Source: JAGLRQ01 sp965369805 (GTDB lineage: Bacteria > Auribacterota > UBA6266). Taken from it: 21,550 nt of DNA. The stretch is taken from contig CBDURG010000019.1 in the NCBI GenBank assembly GCA_965369805.1, forward strand, positions 1-21,550. Direction: 5' to 3'. Made by a program: the position numbers and the translations under genes. The notes beneath the pieces were generated by a model that was not told where the DNA came from, ran no database searches, and saw nothing but the letters and a program-made list of their open reading frames with translations. Position 1 is the stretch's first letter. Every line of letters starts with the position of its first letter. Shown here piece by piece: positions 19,864 to 21,550 of the stretch.

Positions 19864-20820
19864 ATGTTAGGATTATTGTTCGGATTTGGCTGGAAAAAGT
19901 CACCAGCACATTTATTTTTATTGAGTAAATTCTTAAAGCCCAAATCACCGGATCATTTTTCAAATTATAAAGAATTAGAATACACTCTTAAAGAAACACC
20001 TAAAAAAGCTATAAAACGCTTTTTAAAGAAAAAAATGGTAGAAAGTGTTTCTCTTCCAGAACTCATTAGCCGCAAATTTAAAGTATCTGAATTGAAGAAA
20101 ATGTTAAAAAAATGCGGCCTTGAGGCTTCTGGGAATAAGGATAAATTAATCAATAGGTTAATTGAGTTTAATAAAGAAGAAATGATTAGAGTTACACAAG
20201 ACCTTGTCCTTTTCCATTGTTCTGACAAGGGACGAATTGTTGCGGAAAATTATTTAGCAAAAGAAAAGATTTATAGAATTGAAGTTGAAAATAATGTAAA
20301 ACATGCTTTAAAAAACCGCGATTTTTTAAAAGCATCTTCACTAGTTGCTGGTTTTGAATCAAAACAACTTTTTCCCAGGGGATTTAATGTTGATTGGAAA
20401 GAACATGATATTGGTTATGATGTTAAGATGCTGAAACTTATATTTAACAAAACGCCAAAGATATTAATGTCCATAGAAAAAGAACAAGCTGAAGCATTGC
20501 GGTTAGCATCCTCAATGATGTATTTATGGGGTGCTGGTGGAGCTAGAAGATGGTTGTCTGATAGTTTAAATACTAATTTGATAATAAATAATGATTGTGT
20601 AGCTAGAATGTTTTTGTCTCATGCAAGATATCTTATGGAGATTGGTAAATGTCACGGGTCAAGTGTTAAAAAAGTGGAAATAATAGGAGCAACTGACAGT
20701 ATGAGTTGTGAAGCTTGCAAAAAAATTAATGGCAAAAAGTTTAAATTGAATGAAGTTCCGGAATTGCCATATGAAAAATGTACTTCTAAACAGGGATGCA
20801 GATGTATAGTGATAGCTTGA
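19864..20820 (+). CDS. SAP domain plus Mu gpF-like Cys-rich C-terminal domain
   Basis: A 318-aa protein. Residues about 71-102 (KVSELKKMLKKCGLEASGNK then DKLINRLIEF) match the SAP DNA-binding motif (two helices around a conserved Gly). The C-terminal 45 residues (GATDSMSCEACKKINGKKFK then PELPYEKC...GCRC) have the cysteines C282, C285, C306, C312 and C314 and the P-x-L-P...CRC signature found at the C-terminus of phage minor head proteins of the Mu gpF/SPP1 gp7 type, probably a zinc-binding treble-clef. The middle is helical. No signal peptide is present. It could be a domesticated phage domain or an effector. It follows the DNase gene by 82 bases with a modest GGGAAG ribosome site. Confidence 0.8.
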   Translation: MLGLLFGFGWKKSPAHLFLLSKFLKPKSPDHFSNYKELEYTLKETPKKAIKRFLKKKMVESVSLPELISRKFKVSELKKMLKKCGLEASGNKDKLINRLIEFNKEEMIRVTQDLVLFHCSDKGRIVAENYLAKEKIYRIEVENNVKHALKNRDFLKASSLVAGFESKQLFPRGFNVDWKEHDIGYDVKMLKLIFNKTPKILMSIEKEQAEALRLASSMMYLWGAGGARRWLSDSLNTNLIINNDCVARMFLSHARYLMEIGKCHGSSVKKVEIIGATDSMSCEACKKINGKKFKLNEVPELPYEKCTSKQGCRCIVIA

Positions 20821-20846
20821 AATTATTGAAAGGAGCACAAGTTGAA

Positions 20847-20924
20847 ATGCCTCCTGTGCACGCTACTTTTAAGAAGGCTGAGAGAGAGGGTGACGAAGAT
20901 TTGACGCAAGAGAAGTTATGGTGA
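20847..20924 (+). CDS. Possible 25-aa small ORF
   Basis: ATG at 20847 with AAAGGAG 11 bases upstream, encoding a short basic/acidic peptide (MPPVHATFKKAEREGDEDLT...). It has a ribosome site but nothing else to support it. No family is recognised. A TTG in another frame 3 bases earlier gives only 20 codons. Confidence 0.25.
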   Translation: MPPVHATFKKAEREGDEDLTQEKLW

Positions 20925-21019
20925 TTATAGTTCTTGATAAATTGGAGTGATGTTTATAAAATATGAGCAATGACTTTATAAATTGAAAACTATTCACAAA
21001 ACACAAAGGGGGTAAAAAA

Positions 21020-21241
21020 ATGGCACCAAGAATAACTGGAAGAAGAGAAAATGAAACAGGTGGTAATACGCACTACAAAATAGGAAAGACTAAAATTGTT
21101 ACAAGAGCCGAGGGTGTGAAGATGGTGAAAAACGGTAAATTGCCAGGATATCATACAGTTAAGGTAAATGGTGTTAACTATTTACGCGATAATCCTGACA
21201 CAAGCGAAAGCGATAACATAGACAGTCAACCGTTAATATAA
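21020..21241 (+). CDS. DUF3892 family protein, copy 1
   Basis: A 73-aa protein with a strong AAAGGGGGT ribosome site. Family hallmarks are all present: ITGRRENETG near the N-terminus, THYKIG, IVTRAEGVKMVKNG, GYHTVKVNGVNYLRDNPDTS and the final DNIDSQP. DUF3892 members are small alpha/beta proteins of unknown function, common in mobile and conflict-related loci. It is followed by a paralogue after 41 bases, so the pair arose by tandem duplication. Confidence 0.9.
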   Translation: MAPRITGRRENETGGNTHYKIGKTKIVTRAEGVKMVKNGKLPGYHTVKVNGVNYLRDNPDTSESDNIDSQPLI

Positions 21242-21282
21242 TTTTTGTTATTTTGTTCAAATAAATCTAAAAGGGGGAGAAA

Positions 21283-21504
21283 ATGGCATTAAGAATAACA
21301 GGAAGAAGAGAAGACGAAAATGGTGCAAATACTCATTACAGATTAAGTGATGGGAGGATTGTTACGAGAGAAGACGCTGTGGCTATGTGCAAAAGAGGTG
21401 AATTACCAGATTATCATGTATATACAAGAGATGGAGTAGAATATCTGCGTGATAATCCTGATACAAGCGAAGAAGATAATATAGATAATCAACCTTTAGT
21501 ATAA
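21283..21504 (+). CDS. DUF3892 family protein, copy 2
   Basis: A 73-aa paralogue of the preceding gene with the same length and the same blocks: ITGRREDENG, THYRLSDGRIVTREDAVAMC, YLRDNPDTSEEDNIDNQP. It differs mainly in the middle and has a Cys in place of a Val. An AAAAGGGGGAG ribosome site precedes the ATG. The divergence is large enough to suggest that both copies are under selection. Downstream, only A+T-rich sequence remains before the window ends. Confidence 0.9.
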   Translation: MALRITGRREDENGANTHYRLSDGRIVTREDAVAMCKRGELPDYHVYTRDGVEYLRDNPDTSEEDNIDNQPLV

Positions 21505-21550
21505 ATTTTTAAGGCACAATTATACTCTTGACAAATCTATCCTTTCTAGT

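Noticed and set aside
21528..21550. TTGACA at 21528-21533 as a -35 box
   Set aside because: A -10 box at 17-base spacing would fall just outside the window, so it cannot be judged.

Overview
The window looks like chromosomal DNA from an anaerobic, diderm (Gram-negative-type) bacterium. This rests on NifX-type accessory proteins paired with a ferredoxin-bearing MinD-like ATPase, Sec and lipoprotein signal peptides, an AsmA-like membrane-anchored protein, and textbook sigma70 promoters (TTGACA, 17 bp, TATAAT-like). An uncultured lineage such as Omnitrophota is plausible, but that is inference. No rRNA, tRNA, CRISPR array or intact transposase was seen.

Left part (1-2503, minus strand): a Fur-family regulator and the iron-sulfur/cofactor-handling operon it probably controls: a Gly-rich DUF5320-type protein, two NifX/NifB-like proteins, a Gly-rich zinc-ribbon protein and a MinD-like ATPase cut by the window edge. 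A near-perfect 27-bp Fur-box palindrome precedes the operon and a second palindrome overlaps the fur start region.

Middle (2620-10517): a small secreted Ala/Gly-rich protein (+), a TIGR03546/TIGR03545-like pair, a cold-shock protein with a structured leader, then a minus-strand series of a secreted 22-residue-repeat protein, a truncated substrate-binding lipoprotein, a dCache-HAMP-PAS-PAS histidine kinase and its single-domain response regulator. Intergenic spaces here carry copies of a composite repeat (two hairpins plus a tail module) at 3128, 5271, 5858, 10355 and 11694.

Right part (10518 to end): accessory DNA. It opens with a wHTH-nucleotidyltransferase/HEPN toxin-antitoxin pair behind a tandem operator. 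The strand then switches and everything is plus and A+T-rich: an HTH fragment, two unfamiliar small or medium proteins, a possible ADP-ribosyltransferase-like protein and an excisionase-type HTH. After these comes a tight run of degradative enzymes: a 486-aa protein with papain-like signature residues, a GHSMGG lipase, a 39-aa ORF, a zinc-dependent phospholipase C-like protein, a DNase I-like lipoprotein, and a SAP-plus-Mu-gpF-like Cys-rich protein. Two DUF3892 paralogues close the window. This run, aimed at lipid and DNA with a possible peptidase, is the best candidate for an undescribed conflict or predation system.
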